A DNA stretch of 64,000 bases from Thermococcus sp. Bubb.Bath (lineage in GTDB: Archaea > Methanobacteriota_B > Thermococci > Thermococcales > Thermococcaceae), in NCBI RefSeq assembly GCF_012027595.1, contig NZ_SNUR01000004.1:62001-126000 (forward strand), given 5' to 3'. The position numbers and the translations under genes were made by a program. This document shows positions 42,332 through 50,999 of this stretch, one piece after another. Under the pieces are notes generated by a model. The model saw only the letters and a program-made list of their open reading frames with translations. It had not been told where the DNA came from and ran no database searches. Within the stretch, counting starts at the first letter, position 1, and the number at the start of each line of letters is the position of its first letter.

Positions 42332-43455
42332 AGGACGTTGAGAGGGTAATTGCCCCTTACAGGGATAGGGCGATAGCCCAGAAGTTAGTCGAGAAGATCA
42401 AAGAAGAAGCAAAGACCCTCGACGGTGAAATCAGGATAATGCACGTTTGTGGAAGCCACGAGGACACGATAACGAGATACGGGATCCGTTCTCTTCTCCC
42501 AAAGAACGTTAAGGTCGTCAGCGGGCCTGGCTGTCCAGTCTGCATAACACCCATCGAGGATATCATAGCGATGCAACGCATAATGAGGAAAGCAAAGGAA
42601 GAGGGCGAGGAGATAATCCTGACGACCTTTGGGGACATGTACAAAATCCCAACGCCGATGGGGAGCTTTGCCGACTTAAAGAGCGAGGGCTTTGACGTCA
42701 GGATCGTCTACGGTATCTATGACACGTACAGGATAGCCAAGGAGAACCCGGACAAGACGGTCGTCCACTTCTCCCCGGGCTTTGAGACCACCACCGCTCC
42801 CACCGCTGGAATGCTCAACGCTGTGGCCCAGGAGAAACTTGAGAACTTCAAAATTTACTCCGTTCACCGCTTAACCCCTCAGGGGATAGAAGTCCTCATA
42901 AAGCAGAAGAGCAGGATAGATGCCCTCATAGATGCCGGCCACGTCTCAACGATAATCGGCGTGAAGGGCTGGGAGTTCCTAAGCGAGCGCTATGGAACCC
43001 CGCAGGTCGTTGCGGGTTTTGAGCCGAACGATGTTCTCATGGCGGTTCTCCTTCTCATAAGGATGTACAAAGAAGGCGACGCGAGGGTCGTGAACGAGTA
43101 CAAGAGGTCCGTTAAATACGAGGGTAACGTCCATGCCCAGAAGCTCATTGATAAGTACCTCAAGGTCGTCGATGCCAAGTGGAGGGCTTTGGGAATCTTC
43201 CCGAAGACCGGCCTTAAGGTCAGAAACGAGTGGAAGGAGTTCGAGATAAGGAACTTCTACAAGGTTGAAGTTCCCAAGGGGCTTCCAGAGCTTGAGAAGG
43301 GATGCCTCTGTGCCGCCGTGCTGAGGGGCCTGGCAATGCCAACGGACTGCCCGCACTTCGGAAAAGACTGCACGCCGAGGCATCCAATAGGGCCCTGCAT
43401 GGTGTCCTACGAGGGAAGCTGCAACGTGTTCTACAGGTACGGCGTGCTGTATTGA
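42328..43455 (+). CDS. hypD: Hydrogenase maturation factor HypD
   Basis: A 375-residue iron-sulfur protein that assembles the Fe(CN)2CO group with HypC and HypE. Motifs: MHVCGSHEDTITRYGIR, GPGCPVCITPIEDI, TFGDMYKIPTPMGS, HFSPGFETTTAPTAG, and the C-terminal cluster CLCAAVLRGLAMPTDCPHFG followed by CTPRHPIGPCMVSYEGSC. All are expected for a functional HypD. Starts at the ATGA overlap with hypC. Ends 91 bases before hypF. Confidence 0.96.
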   Translation: MKDVERVIAPYRDRAIAQKLVEKIKEEAKTLDGEIRIMHVCGSHEDTITRYGIRSLLPKNVKVVSGPGCPVCITPIEDIIAMQRIMRKAKEEGEEIILTTFGDMYKIPTPMGSFADLKSEGFDVRIVYGIYDTYRIAKENPDKTVVHFSPGFETTTAPTAGMLNAVAQEKLENFKIYSVHRLTPQGIEVLIKQKSRIDALIDAGHVSTIIGVKGWEFLSERYGTPQVVAGFEPNDVLMAVLLLIRMYKEGDARVVNEYKRSVKYEGNVHAQKLIDKYLKVVDAKWRALGIFPKTGLKVRNEWKEFEIRNFYKVEVPKGLPELEKGCLCAAVLRGLAMPTDCPHFGKDCTPRHPIGPCMVSYEGSCNVFYRYGVLY

Positions 43456-43481
43456 CACCAGAGGTTGGAAACTCCCCTATC

Positions 43482-43498
43482 GTTTTCAACTTTTGGTT
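43482..43498. promoter_or_regulatory. SurR consensus site upstream of hypF
   Basis: GTTTTCAACTTTTGGTT is a full GTTn3AACn5GTT match, and a second GTTn3AAC half-site lies at 43464-43472. Both precede the hypF TATA element (GGTATAAAG, about 43506-43514), the activating arrangement. The hypF ATG is at 43547. Confidence 0.75.
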
Positions 43499-43546
43499 TT
43501 GGAAAGGTATAAAGATTTAGAGGGACTGAGAGAAACGGTGGGAGGA

Positions 43547-45865
43547 ATGAAGGCATATCACATTCACGTTCAGGGAATCGTTCAGGCGGTAGGGTTTCGG
43601 CCGTTCGTCTATCGGATAGCCCACGAGCACAACCTGGGGGGCTACGTCAAAAACCTCGGCGATGCGGGCGTTGAGATAGTCGTTGAGGGCAGGGAAGGGG
43701 ACATCGAGGCTTTTCTCCATGAGTTATATAAGAAAAAACCACCTCTGGCAAGGATTGACAGGATTGAGAAGAAGGAGATCCCACCGCAGGGATTCGACCG
43801 CTTTTACATCGAGAAAAGCTCCAAGGGCGGAAAGGGCGGGGACTCAATAATTCCGCCGGACATAGCGATCTGCGATGACTGCCTCAGGGAGCTCTTTGAC
43901 CCAACCAACAAGCGCTACATGTACCCCTTCATCGTCTGTACAAACTGCGGGCCGAGGTTCACAATAATTGAAGACCTCCCATACGACCGCGAGAACACCA
44001 CGATGAAAGAATTTCCCATGTGCGACTTCTGCCGGAGCGAGTACGAGGATCCGCTCAACAGGCGCTACCACGCCGAGCCAATAGCCTGCCCCGTCTGCGG
44101 ACCCTCTTACAGGCTCTACACCAGCAATGGACAGGAGATACACGGAGACCCGCTCAGGAAAGCGGCTGAACTCATAGACAAGGGCTACATCGTGGCCATT
44201 AAGGGGATAGGTGGAATACATTTAGCATGTGACGCCACAAGGGAGGACGTCGTGGCCGAGCTTAGAAGGAGAACCTTCAGACCACAGAAGCCCTTCGCTA
44301 TAATGGCCAAAGACATTGAGACCATAAAGAGCTTCGCCTATGTGAGCCCGGAGGAAGAAGAGGAGCTGACCTCCTACAGGCGTCCAATAATAACGCTCCG
44401 CAAGAGAGAGCCCTTCCCGCTCCCCGAGAACCTTGCACCCGGCCTCCACACAATCGGAGTCATGCTTCCCTACGCTGGAACCCACTACATCCTCTTCCAC
44501 TGGAGCAAGACGCCGGTTTATGTGATGACCTCGGCCAACTACCCCGGAATGCCGATGGTTAAGGACAACGAGAAGGCCCTTGATGAACTTAAAGATATGG
44601 CAGACTACTTCCTCCTCCACAACAGGAAGATTCTGAACAGGGCCGACGACAGCGTGATAAGGTTCGTTGACGGGAAGAGGGCAGTTATAAGGCGCTCGCG
44701 CGGCTTCGTGCCCCTTCCGATAGAGATACCCTTCGAGTACAACGGCCTGGCAGTTGGGGCGGAACTCATGAATGCCTTCGGCGTGGCAAAGAACAGAAAG
44801 GTCTACTCGAGCCAGTACATAGGCAACACCGGAAAGGTCGAAGTCCTCGAGTTCATGAGGGAGGCGATAGCCCACTTCCAGAAGATTCTGAGGGTTAAGA
44901 ACCTCGATCTCATAATAGCCGATCTTCACCCGATATACAACACAACGAAGCTGGCCATGGAAATAGCGAACGAGCTGAACATCGAGCTCCTACAGGTTCA
45001 GCACCACTACGCCCACATAGCGAGCGTCATGGCAGAGAAAAACCTGGATTCAGCGATAGGGATAGCGCTCGACGGCGTTGGCTACGGGACCGATGGGAAC
45101 ACCTGGGGCGGCGAAGTCCTTTATCTGGGGTACGAGGACGTTGAGAGGCTGGCCCACATCGACTACTATCCGCTCCCCGGCGGGGATCTGGCGAGCTACT
45201 ATCCACTGAGGGTGTTGATGGGAATACTGAGCAAGGTCTATTCGATTAACGAGCTTGAAGGAGTCATAGCCCACTGCTGTCCAAAGGCCATTGAGAGCCT
45301 CAAGTACGGGAGGGTCGAGTTCAACGTGGTTCTAAACCAGCTCGCCAAGGGTATAAACACCGCCTACGCCTCATCGACGGGAAGGGTTCTCGACGCAATA
45401 GCGGTTCTCCTCAACGTCGCCTACAGGAGGCACTACGAAGGAGAGCCAGCCATGAAGCTTGAGAGCTTCGCCTGCAAGGGCAAGAACGATCTGAAGTTCG
45501 AGGTTCCGGCCGAAGGAGAGCTGATTAAGGTTGAGAGTCTGTTCGAGCAGATCCTTGAGGCAATTGAGGGGGCATCACCAGCGGACATAGCTTACTCAGT
45601 CCACTTAGCTCTCGCGAGGGCCTTCGCTCAAACGGCGGTAGAGAAAGCCAGAGAGTTCGGCGTGAAGAACGTTGCCCTGAGCGGCGGAGTTGCATACAAC
45701 GAGCTCATAACCAAGACGGTAAGGAAGGTCGTGGAGGCGAACGGGCTAAACTTCCACGTCACAACAGAAGTACCGAGGGGCGACAACGGAGTAAACGTCG
45801 GCCAGGCATTCCTTGGAGGCCTCTACCTCGAAGGCTATCTGACGAAGGAGGACTTAATGCTGTGA
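43547..45865 (+). CDS. hypF: Carbamoyltransferase HypF
   Basis: Makes the cyanide precursor for the NiFe site by transferring carbamoyl to the HypE cysteine. 772 residues: an N-terminal acylphosphatase domain (VGFRPFVYRIAHEHNLGG), zinc-finger segments (ICDDCLRELFDP, CTNCGPRFTI, CDFCRSEY, CPVCGPSYRL), a YrdC domain (KGIGGIHLACDATRED), and a Kae1-like carbamoyltransferase domain (QHHYAHIASVMAEKN, GVGYGTDGNTWGGEVL, ALSGGVAYNEL). ATG 43547 follows GTGGGAGGA. A MNT/HEPN pair separates it from hypE. Confidence 0.96.
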   Translation: MKAYHIHVQGIVQAVGFRPFVYRIAHEHNLGGYVKNLGDAGVEIVVEGREGDIEAFLHELYKKKPPLARIDRIEKKEIPPQGFDRFYIEKSSKGGKGGDSIIPPDIAICDDCLRELFDPTNKRYMYPFIVCTNCGPRFTIIEDLPYDRENTTMKEFPMCDFCRSEYEDPLNRRYHAEPIACPVCGPSYRLYTSNGQEIHGDPLRKAAELIDKGYIVAIKGIGGIHLACDATREDVVAELRRRTFRPQKPFAIMAKDIETIKSFAYVSPEEEEELTSYRRPIITLRKREPFPLPENLAPGLHTIGVMLPYAGTHYILFHWSKTPVYVMTSANYPGMPMVKDNEKALDELKDMADYFLLHNRKILNRADDSVIRFVDGKRAVIRRSRGFVPLPIEIPFEYNGLAVGAELMNAFGVAKNRKVYSSQYIGNTGKVEVLEFMREAIAHFQKILRVKNLDLIIADLHPIYNTTKLAMEIANELNIELLQVQHHYAHIASVMAEKNLDSAIGIALDGVGYGTDGNTWGGEVLYLGYEDVERLAHIDYYPLPGGDLASYYPLRVLMGILSKVYSINELEGVIAHCCPKAIESLKYGRVEFNVVLNQLAKGINTAYASSTGRVLDAIAVLLNVAYRRHYEGEPAMKLESFACKGKNDLKFEVPAEGELIKVESLFEQILEAIEGASPADIAYSVHLALARAFAQTAVEKAREFGVKNVALSGGVAYNELITKTVRKVVEANGLNFHVTTEVPRGDNGVNVGQAFLGGLYLEGYLTKEDLML

Positions 45866-45912
45866 GAAAGGATATAAGAGATAATGACTTAGAGGTTTCG
45901 GGGAGAGCGCGA

Positions 45913-46239
45913 ATGCCGATACTTCAAAAGGGTGAGCTTGAGGAAATACTCAAAGAGGTAAAGGCAAAGCTCCAGGAAATCCTTGGAGATAACTTAGTTG
46001 AGGTCATCCTCTTCGGCTCCTACGCGAGGGGGGAAGCTGAAGAGTGGAGCGACGTCGACGTGCTGGTTGTCGTGAAGCAGTGGCCAACGCTCGAGGAGCT
46101 TGACAGGATGGCAGAGGCGACCAATGAATATGCCATCGAAAAAGGAGTTGTGATATCACTAATACCCTATGTCGAGAAACCGGCCATGAGCTCGGATCCA
46201 CTAATCCTTAACGTGATGCGGGAGGGCATAAAGGTATGA
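45913..46239 (+). CDS. MNT nucleotidyltransferase antitoxin (pair 2)
   Basis: A 108-residue minimal nucleotidyltransferase. EVILFGSYARGEAEEWSDVD has the intact GSx10DxD motif, and the protein ends REGIKV with a 4-base overlap into the HEPN gene. It is expected to AMPylate and neutralise that HEPN toxin. ATG 45913 follows GGGGAGAGCGCGA; a GTG at 45862 overlapping the hypF stop would add 17 residues not typical of the family. It lies between hypF and hypE. Confidence 0.87.
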   Translation: MPILQKGELEEILKEVKAKLQEILGDNLVEVILFGSYARGEAEEWSDVDVLVVVKQWPTLEELDRMAEATNEYAIEKGVVISLIPYVEKPAMSSDPLILNVMREGIKV

Positions 46240-46628
46240 TCGATTATCAACCCATAATACGCAAGGCCGAGAAAAGTCTGGAGGCCGCTAAGGCTCTTCT
46301 AAAAACAGGGGCCTATGAATTCGCCCTTTCCAGGGCGTATTACACGATGTTCTACTGCGCAGAGACACTCCTGTTAACAAAAGACATCTCGGTTTCGAAA
46401 CACTCTGCCGTCATAGCACTCCTTGGAAGAGAGTTTGTGAAAACTGAGGAGGTTCCTCATAGGTTCTTTACCTATCTGAGGCTGGCCTTCCAGCTTAGAC
46501 AGGTGGCAGATTATTCCTTTAAGAATAACCTGTCAGAGGAAGACGCCAGAGTTCAAATCGAAAGGGCCAAGGAGTTTTTAGACTTTACGCGCTCATACCT
46601 GAAGGAAAAAGGTCTGCTGGGGGATTGA
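46236..46628 (+). CDS. HEPN-domain protein (MNT/HEPN pair 2)
   Basis: A 130-residue HEPN protein: ALSRAYYTMFYCAETLLLTK is the conserved second-helix region. The Rx4-6H motif, however, is not clear: the corresponding stretch is KDISVSKHSAV, with Lys in place of Arg. It may be a weakened or inactive RNase, or use another arginine (such as GREF). Coupled to the MNT gene by ATGA. It ends 1 base before hypE, so the pair is fully embedded in a hydrogenase maturation unit. Confidence 0.85.
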   Translation: MIDYQPIIRKAEKSLEAAKALLKTGAYEFALSRAYYTMFYCAETLLLTKDISVSKHSAVIALLGREFVKTEEVPHRFFTYLRLAFQLRQVADYSFKNNLSEEDARVQIERAKEFLDFTRSYLKEKGLLGD

Positions 46629-46629
46629 A

Positions 46630-47646
46630 ATGGACGAAAAGATAAAGCTCGAACACGGAGCCGGTGGAGAGATAATGGAAGACTTCCTAAGGGACGTCGT
46701 CCTCAAGACCCTAACCCTGAAATCCGCTGGAGGCATAGGGCTTGATGCACTCGACGACGGAGCCACAATACCCTTCGGGGACAAGCACATCGTCTTCACG
46801 ATAGACGGGCACACGGTAAAGCCTCTCTTCTTCCCCGGAGGGGACATTGGTCGCCTAGCGGTCAGCGGGACGGTAAACGATCTGGCCGTTATGGGTGCGA
46901 AGCCAGTAGCGCTGGCGAACTCGATGATAATCGGCGAGGGCCTCGACATGGAAATTCTAAAGAGGGTTCTCAAGTCGATGGACGAGACGGCAAGGGAAGT
47001 CCCTGTCCCGATAGTCACGGGCGACACTAAGGTCGTTGAAGATAAGATAGAGATGTTCGTGATAACGGCCGGAATAGGGATAGCCGAACACCCGGTAAGC
47101 GATGCAGGGGCAAAGATCGGGGACGTTGTTTTGGTCAGCGGGACGATAGGAGACCACGGCATAGCCCTGATGAGCCACAGGGAAGGTATAGCCTTCGAGA
47201 CCGGGCTCAAGAGCGACGTCGCACCGATATGGGACGTTATCAAAGCGGTTGCCGATGCAATCGGCTGGGAGAAGGTTCACGCGATGAAAGACCCTACGAG
47301 AGCCGGCTTGAGCAATGCGCTCAACGAGATAGCAAGCAAGAGCAACGTTGGAATCCTCGTGAGGGAAGCAGATATTCCGATAAGGCCCGAGGTGAGAGCT
47401 GCCAGCGAGATGCTCGGGATAAGCCCCTACGATGTCGCCAACGAGGGCAAAGTTGTCATGGTTGTCGCAAGGGACTACGCAGAGGATGCCCTTGAAGCTA
47501 TGAGAAAAACGGAGAAAGGTAAGAACGCCGCGATAATCGGTGAGGTCATAGAGGACTACCGCGGCAAAGTTCTTCTTGAGACAGGGATAGGTGGAAAGAG
47601 GTTCATGGAACCTCCCGAAGGAGACCCCGTTCCAAGGATCTGTTAG
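46630..47646 (+). CDS. hypE: Hydrogenase maturation protein HypE
   Basis: A 338-residue PurM-like ATPase that dehydrates the thiocarboxamide on its C-terminal cysteine to thiocyanate. [17 protein letters not shown] at the N-terminus, [30 protein letters not shown], and the C-terminal PVPRIC with the modified Cys as last residue. Its last bases overlap the convergent acs gene by 4. It completes the hypCDFE set. Confidence 0.96.
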   Translation: MDEKIKLEHGAGGEIMEDFLRDVVLKTLTLKSAGGIGLDALDDGATIPFGDKHIVFTIDGHTVKPLFFPGGDIGRLAVSGTVNDLAVMGAKPVALANSMIIGEGLDMEILKRVLKSMDETAREVPVPIVTGDTKVVEDKIEMFVITAGIGIAEHPVSDAGAKIGDVVLVSGTIGDHGIALMSHREGIAFETGLKSDVAPIWDVIKAVADAIGWEKVHAMKDPTRAGLSNALNEIASKSNVGILVREADIPIRPEVRAASEMLGISPYDVANEGKVVMVVARDYAEDALEAMRKTEKGKNAAIIGEVIEDYRGKVLLETGIGGKRFMEPPEGDPVPRIC

Positions 47647-49583
47647 TGCATCTCGAAGCCTTCCAGGGCTTTCTTCACTTCTTCCACGCTGGCCTCGTCT
47701 TCGAGCGTTGAGAGATCCCCGAGACCCTTTCCGGTTGCGAGGGCTTTTAGAACCCTGCGCATTATCTTTCCGCTCCTAGTCTTGGGCAGTTTGTTGACGA
47801 AAAAGACCTCCGCCGGAGCCGCTATCGGGCCGAGCACTTCTCTGACATAGTTTATGAGCTCCTTCTTCAGCCCCTCAGTTGGGGCGTAGCCTTCCTTTAG
47901 TATGACGAAGGCCACCGGAACCTCACCCTTTATCTCGTCGGGCCTTCCTATTGCAGCCGCTTCCGCAACAGCTGGGTGAAGAACGAGGGCGTGCTCTATC
48001 TCGGCAGTTCCGATCCTGTGGCCAGAGACGTTGAGAACCTCGTCGGCCCTGCCGAATATCCAGAAATAGCCGTCCCCGTCCTTCATTGCATAGTCGGCCG
48101 GATAGTATACCCAGACTCCCTCTTCCGGCTTGCTGAAGCGCTTCCAGTAGGTTCTTATGTAGCGCTCGTCGTTGCCCCAGATGCCGAGGAGCATTCCCGG
48201 CCAGGGCTTCTTAGTGACGAGGTAGCCCCTCTCACCTGGCTTCGCTGGTTCGCCTTCCGACGTGAAAACATCTGCATCAACGCCGAGGCCGGGGAAGGTG
48301 GCTGAACCGGGCTTGAGCGGTGGAAGCTGTATTCCGGCAGATGTGTATATCATGTAGCCGCCCGTCTCGGTCTGCCACCATGTGTCTATTATCGGGCAGC
48401 GTCTTCCGCCGACGATCTCGTAGTACCACTTCCAAGCACCGGGGTTGATCGGCTCACCGACTGAACCGAGCAGGCGGAGGGAAGAGAGGTCGTGCTTTTT
48501 CACCCACTCGTCTCCGTAGCGCATGAGCATCCTTATCGCCGTCGGAGCCGTGTAGAATATCGTGACTCCGTGCTTCTCTATCAGTTCCCAAGGTTTATCG
48601 GGCTTGGGGTAGTTCAGAGCCCCCTCGTACATCATAACGGTTAATCCGAGGGTAAGCGGGCCGTAGACGAGGTAGCTGTGGCCGGTGATCCAGCCTACAT
48701 CTGCAGTATTCCAGAAGAGGTCGCTCTCGGTTATTCCCCACGCCCACTGCATCGTCTTGGCAACATAGACGAGATAGCCGCCTGTGGAGTGGACGATACC
48801 CTTCGGCGTTCCGGTCGTTCCGCTCGTGTAAAGGATGAAGAGCGGGTGGTTGCTCTCGACCGGGACTGGTTCAACGTACCTCTCGGCCCCCTCAAGGAGG
48901 TTCTGCCAGTAGTAGTCCCTTTCCTCAACCATGTTGACATCGTTTTCAGAGCGCTTGAGCACCACAACGCTCTCGACGCTCGGGGTTTCAAGGAGGGCCT
49001 TGTCAACTATCTCCTTGAGGTTTAGGGTCTTTCCACGCCTGTAGAGGTAGTCGGCGGTTATGACAACCTTGGCCTTTGCGTCATTTATTCTAGTAGCCAA
49101 CGCTTCAGCCGAGAAGCCAGAGAACACAACGCTGTGGATTGCTCCAATCCTCGCGCTGGCCAGCATCGCTATTACAACTTCAGGAACGAGGGGCATGTAG
49201 ATGACTACCCTATCGCCCTTCTCAACGCTTAGGTTCTTGAGGACTGATGCAAAGCGGTTCACCTCGCGGTAGAGCTCGTAGTACGTGAGTGTCCTCGTTT
49301 CTCCCTTTTCGCTCTCCCAGATTATTGCCGCCCTGTTCCTCTTTCCCGCCTTGATGTGCCTGTCGAGGGCGTTGTAGCTGGCGTTGAGCTGGCCTCCAAC
49401 GAACCAGCGGAAGAGAGGAGCCTTCGAGTCGTCAAGGACTTTCTCCCACGTCTTGAACCAGTCGAGAATTTTCGCCTGTTCCCCCCAGAACTCCTCGAGG
49501 TTCTCAATGGACCTCCTGTGCTCCTCCCTGAAGGACTGCAGTGGGATGTACTTCTCCTCTAGAAACCCTTCTCCTACCTGCAC
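47643..49583 (-). CDS. AMP-forming acetate-CoA ligase (Acs-type)
   Basis: A 646-residue acyl-adenylate-forming enzyme converting acetate, ATP and CoA to acetyl-CoA, AMP and PPi. Motifs: [20 protein letters not shown] (P-loop), [12 protein letters not shown] (A5), [20 protein letters not shown] (A7-A8) and [13 protein letters not shown] with the acetylatable lysine. Length and N-terminal domain match Acs proteins, not the shorter medium-chain ligases. Start GTG 49583 follows GGGGAGGTGATAACCC. Many Thermococcales rely on ADP-forming enzymes for acetate, so a separate AMP-forming route for scavenging acetate is notable. Confidence 0.92.
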   Translation of the reverse strand: MQVGEGFLEEKYIPLQSFREEHRRSIENLEEFWGEQAKILDWFKTWEKVLDDSKAPLFRWFVGGQLNASYNALDRHIKAGKRNRAAIIWESEKGETRTLTYYELYREVNRFASVLKNLSVEKGDRVVIYMPLVPEVVIAMLASARIGAIHSVVFSGFSAEALATRINDAKAKVVITADYLYRRGKTLNLKEIVDKALLETPSVESVVVLKRSENDVNMVEERDYYWQNLLEGAERYVEPVPVESNHPLFILYTSGTTGTPKGIVHSTGGYLVYVAKTMQWAWGITESDLFWNTADVGWITGHSYLVYGPLTLGLTVMMYEGALNYPKPDKPWELIEKHGVTIFYTAPTAIRMLMRYGDEWVKKHDLSSLRLLGSVGEPINPGAWKWYYEIVGGRRCPIIDTWWQTETGGYMIYTSAGIQLPPLKPGSATFPGLGVDADVFTSEGEPAKPGERGYLVTKKPWPGMLLGIWGNDERYIRTYWKRFSKPEEGVWVYYPADYAMKDGDGYFWIFGRADEVLNVSGHRIGTAEIEHALVLHPAVAEAAAIGRPDEIKGEVPVAFVILKEGYAPTEGLKKELINYVREVLGPIAAPAEVFFVNKLPKTRSGKIMRRVLKALATGKGLGDLSTLEDEASVEEVKKALEGFEMH

Positions 49584-49679
49584 GGGTTATCACCTCCCCA
49601 GGTTAAGAGTTAGGTTTCCTTAAATTTCTTTCGGCATTCGTCAAAATGATAATCGACGAAAAACGGAAAAGAGTTAGGA

Positions 49680-49695
49680 CTGGCTAATTAGCCAG
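49680..49695. promoter_or_regulatory. 16-base perfect palindrome upstream of acs
   Basis: CTGGCTAATTAGCCAG is self-complementary over 16 bases. It lies about 97 bases upstream of the acs GTG and 55 bases upstream of its TATA element (AAATTTAAGG on the - strand). Nearby are an inverted repeat TTCGTC-N12-GACGAA (49638-49661) and two copies of AGAGTTAGG. Together these suggest a regulated acs promoter. The 272-base gap 49584-49855 contains no gene. Confidence 0.45.
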
Positions 49696-49855
49696 AAAGC
49701 GAAAGTAGAATAGCCGTTTGTCGAAACAGGGGGCGATGAAGAACATTATTGCGTCAAAAAGGTCAAAAATTTGAAAAATTTTGCGGTAAGATAAGCAAGT
49801 GTCCGTAAAAATTTTGGAAGGAGGCGTCAGAACGTCAAAGCTAGGACAAATGGAT

Positions 49856-50584
49856 TCATCCAACTATCGACTTCCAGAGCCTCTCAATCTGCTCGATGGG
49901 CTCAACCTCTCTGCCGCTGAGGCTGTCAACGATGAAGTTCTGGTCGAAGGGTATGATGACGTCGGGCTTAACCGGCAGTTTTTCCTCAACACCTGGAATG
50001 GCCTTGTTGAGGACAAGGATATGCTTCAGGCCGAGGCTCTCGCTGAGATCGGCTATCTTCTTCGACAGCTCAATGGACTCCAGGGATGGCTCGGCCACGT
50101 CAACTACCACATCAACGTGCTTGTCAACGCCCCTGCCGAAGTGCTCTATTCCCGCCTCTGTATCGACGATAATAACCTCGTTCTCCTTGAGCTTTATTCC
50201 CTCAAGGAGCTTTCTAGCGAGAAAGCCGTAGGGGCAGGCACAGCCCTCCTCGGCCTCCTCGATCTTCCCGATGGTCAGAACCGCAAGGTTGCCTTTCCTC
50301 GCAAGTATCTCCCCGGGAACCTCGTTAAGAGTCCATTTGAAAAGCTCCTCGTCGAGTTCTCCCTCTCCTTCAGCCGCCATGAGTATCTTGGCCCTCTTCT
50401 TTCCACCGAGGTGTTCTGCCAGAGTCTTGACCTTCGGGAGGCCGAGCATTCTGTAGAGACCCGGGTTTGACTCATCGGCGTCTATGATGAGGACGCGGTA
50501 GCCCTTTTCAGCTAGGTATTTGCCGAGCATGGCACTGATGGTGCTCTTCCCACAACCACCTTTTCCGGACACGAGGATCTTCAT
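49856..50584 (-). CDS. CooC-like nickel-handling MinD-family ATPase
   Basis: A 242-residue ATPase of the CooC/AcsF group, which binds nickel and helps load carbon monoxide dehydrogenase. Deviant Walker [11 protein letters not shown] lies at residues 6-15, [18 protein letters not shown] follows, and a nickel-binding type CxC is seen in [30 protein letters not shown] is also typical. ATG 50584 follows GGTGATACGC. No CODH gene is in this window. Control by a SurR-like site and position next to hydrogenase genes hint at a role in hydrogenase or other nickel enzymes. Confidence 0.87.
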   Translation of the reverse strand: MKILVSGKGGCGKSTISAMLGKYLAEKGYRVLIIDADESNPGLYRMLGLPKVKTLAEHLGGKKRAKILMAAEGEGELDEELFKWTLNEVPGEILARKGNLAVLTIGKIEEAEEGCACPYGFLARKLLEGIKLKENEVIIVDTEAGIEHFGRGVDKHVDVVVDVAEPSLESIELSKKIADLSESLGLKHILVLNKAIPGVEEKLPVKPDVIIPFDQNFIVDSLSGREVEPIEQIERLWKSIVG

Positions 50585-50641
50585 GCGTATCACCAGTTTG
50601 AAGAATGATAGCACGATTTATAAATTGTTGGGTTTCCGATT

Positions 50642-50658
50642 GTTTTCAACCTTTTGTT
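50642..50658. promoter_or_regulatory. SurR consensus site in the cooC/50706 divergent promoter
   Basis: GTTTTCAACCTTTTGTT is a full GTTn3AACn5GTT match. On the - strand it lies upstream of the cooC TATA (TTTATAAAT, 50618-50626); on the + strand it lies upstream of the GTATAAG element (about 50670) of the gene at 50706. It could therefore activate both divergent units. Confidence 0.7.
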
Positions 50659-50705
50659 CAGAAAAGCCGTATAAGTCCCCTTTCCAACTTAAAAGTGGGG
50701 ATAAC

Positions 50706-50999
50706 ATGATAATTTCAAAACCATGCGCCACAATGAGGGGAATCGTAATAAGTGGCTACTCCTGGGAGAAGCCGATAACGGTGGACCTAACGAAAACGGC
50801 CCAGTGCCTTAGGGAGAGAGGATACACTGTGAAGAAGCTTCTTCCGGCGATGATGCTCATCGTCGAGATGGAGGGCTACGAAGTCAGCGTTTATCCGAGC
50901 GGGAAGATAATAGTTAAGCTCCTTGACGATGCAGAGCTTGGGAAGAAGATGGCCGAAACGGTTTACGACTGTGCTGGGGTTCTGGAGGTGGTCGCATGA
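50706..50999 (+). CDS. Small conserved protein, possibly TBP-fold
   Basis: A 97-residue protein of unknown function. YEVSVYPSGKIIVKLLDDAE and LGKKMAETVYDCAGVLEV loosely resemble one repeat of the TATA-binding protein saddle (SGK-hydrophobic, then a long helix), a similarity that also occurs in other small domains. ATG 50706 follows GGGGATAAC. It is coupled by ATGA to a cysteine desulfurase and shares a SurR-controlled promoter region with cooC, so a role linked to Fe-S or metal maturation is possible. It has three cysteines, none in a CxxC motif. Confidence 0.7.
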   Translation: MIISKPCATMRGIVISGYSWEKPITVDLTKTAQCLRERGYTVKKLLPAMMLIVEMEGYEVSVYPSGKIIVKLLDDAELGKKMAETVYDCAGVLEVVA

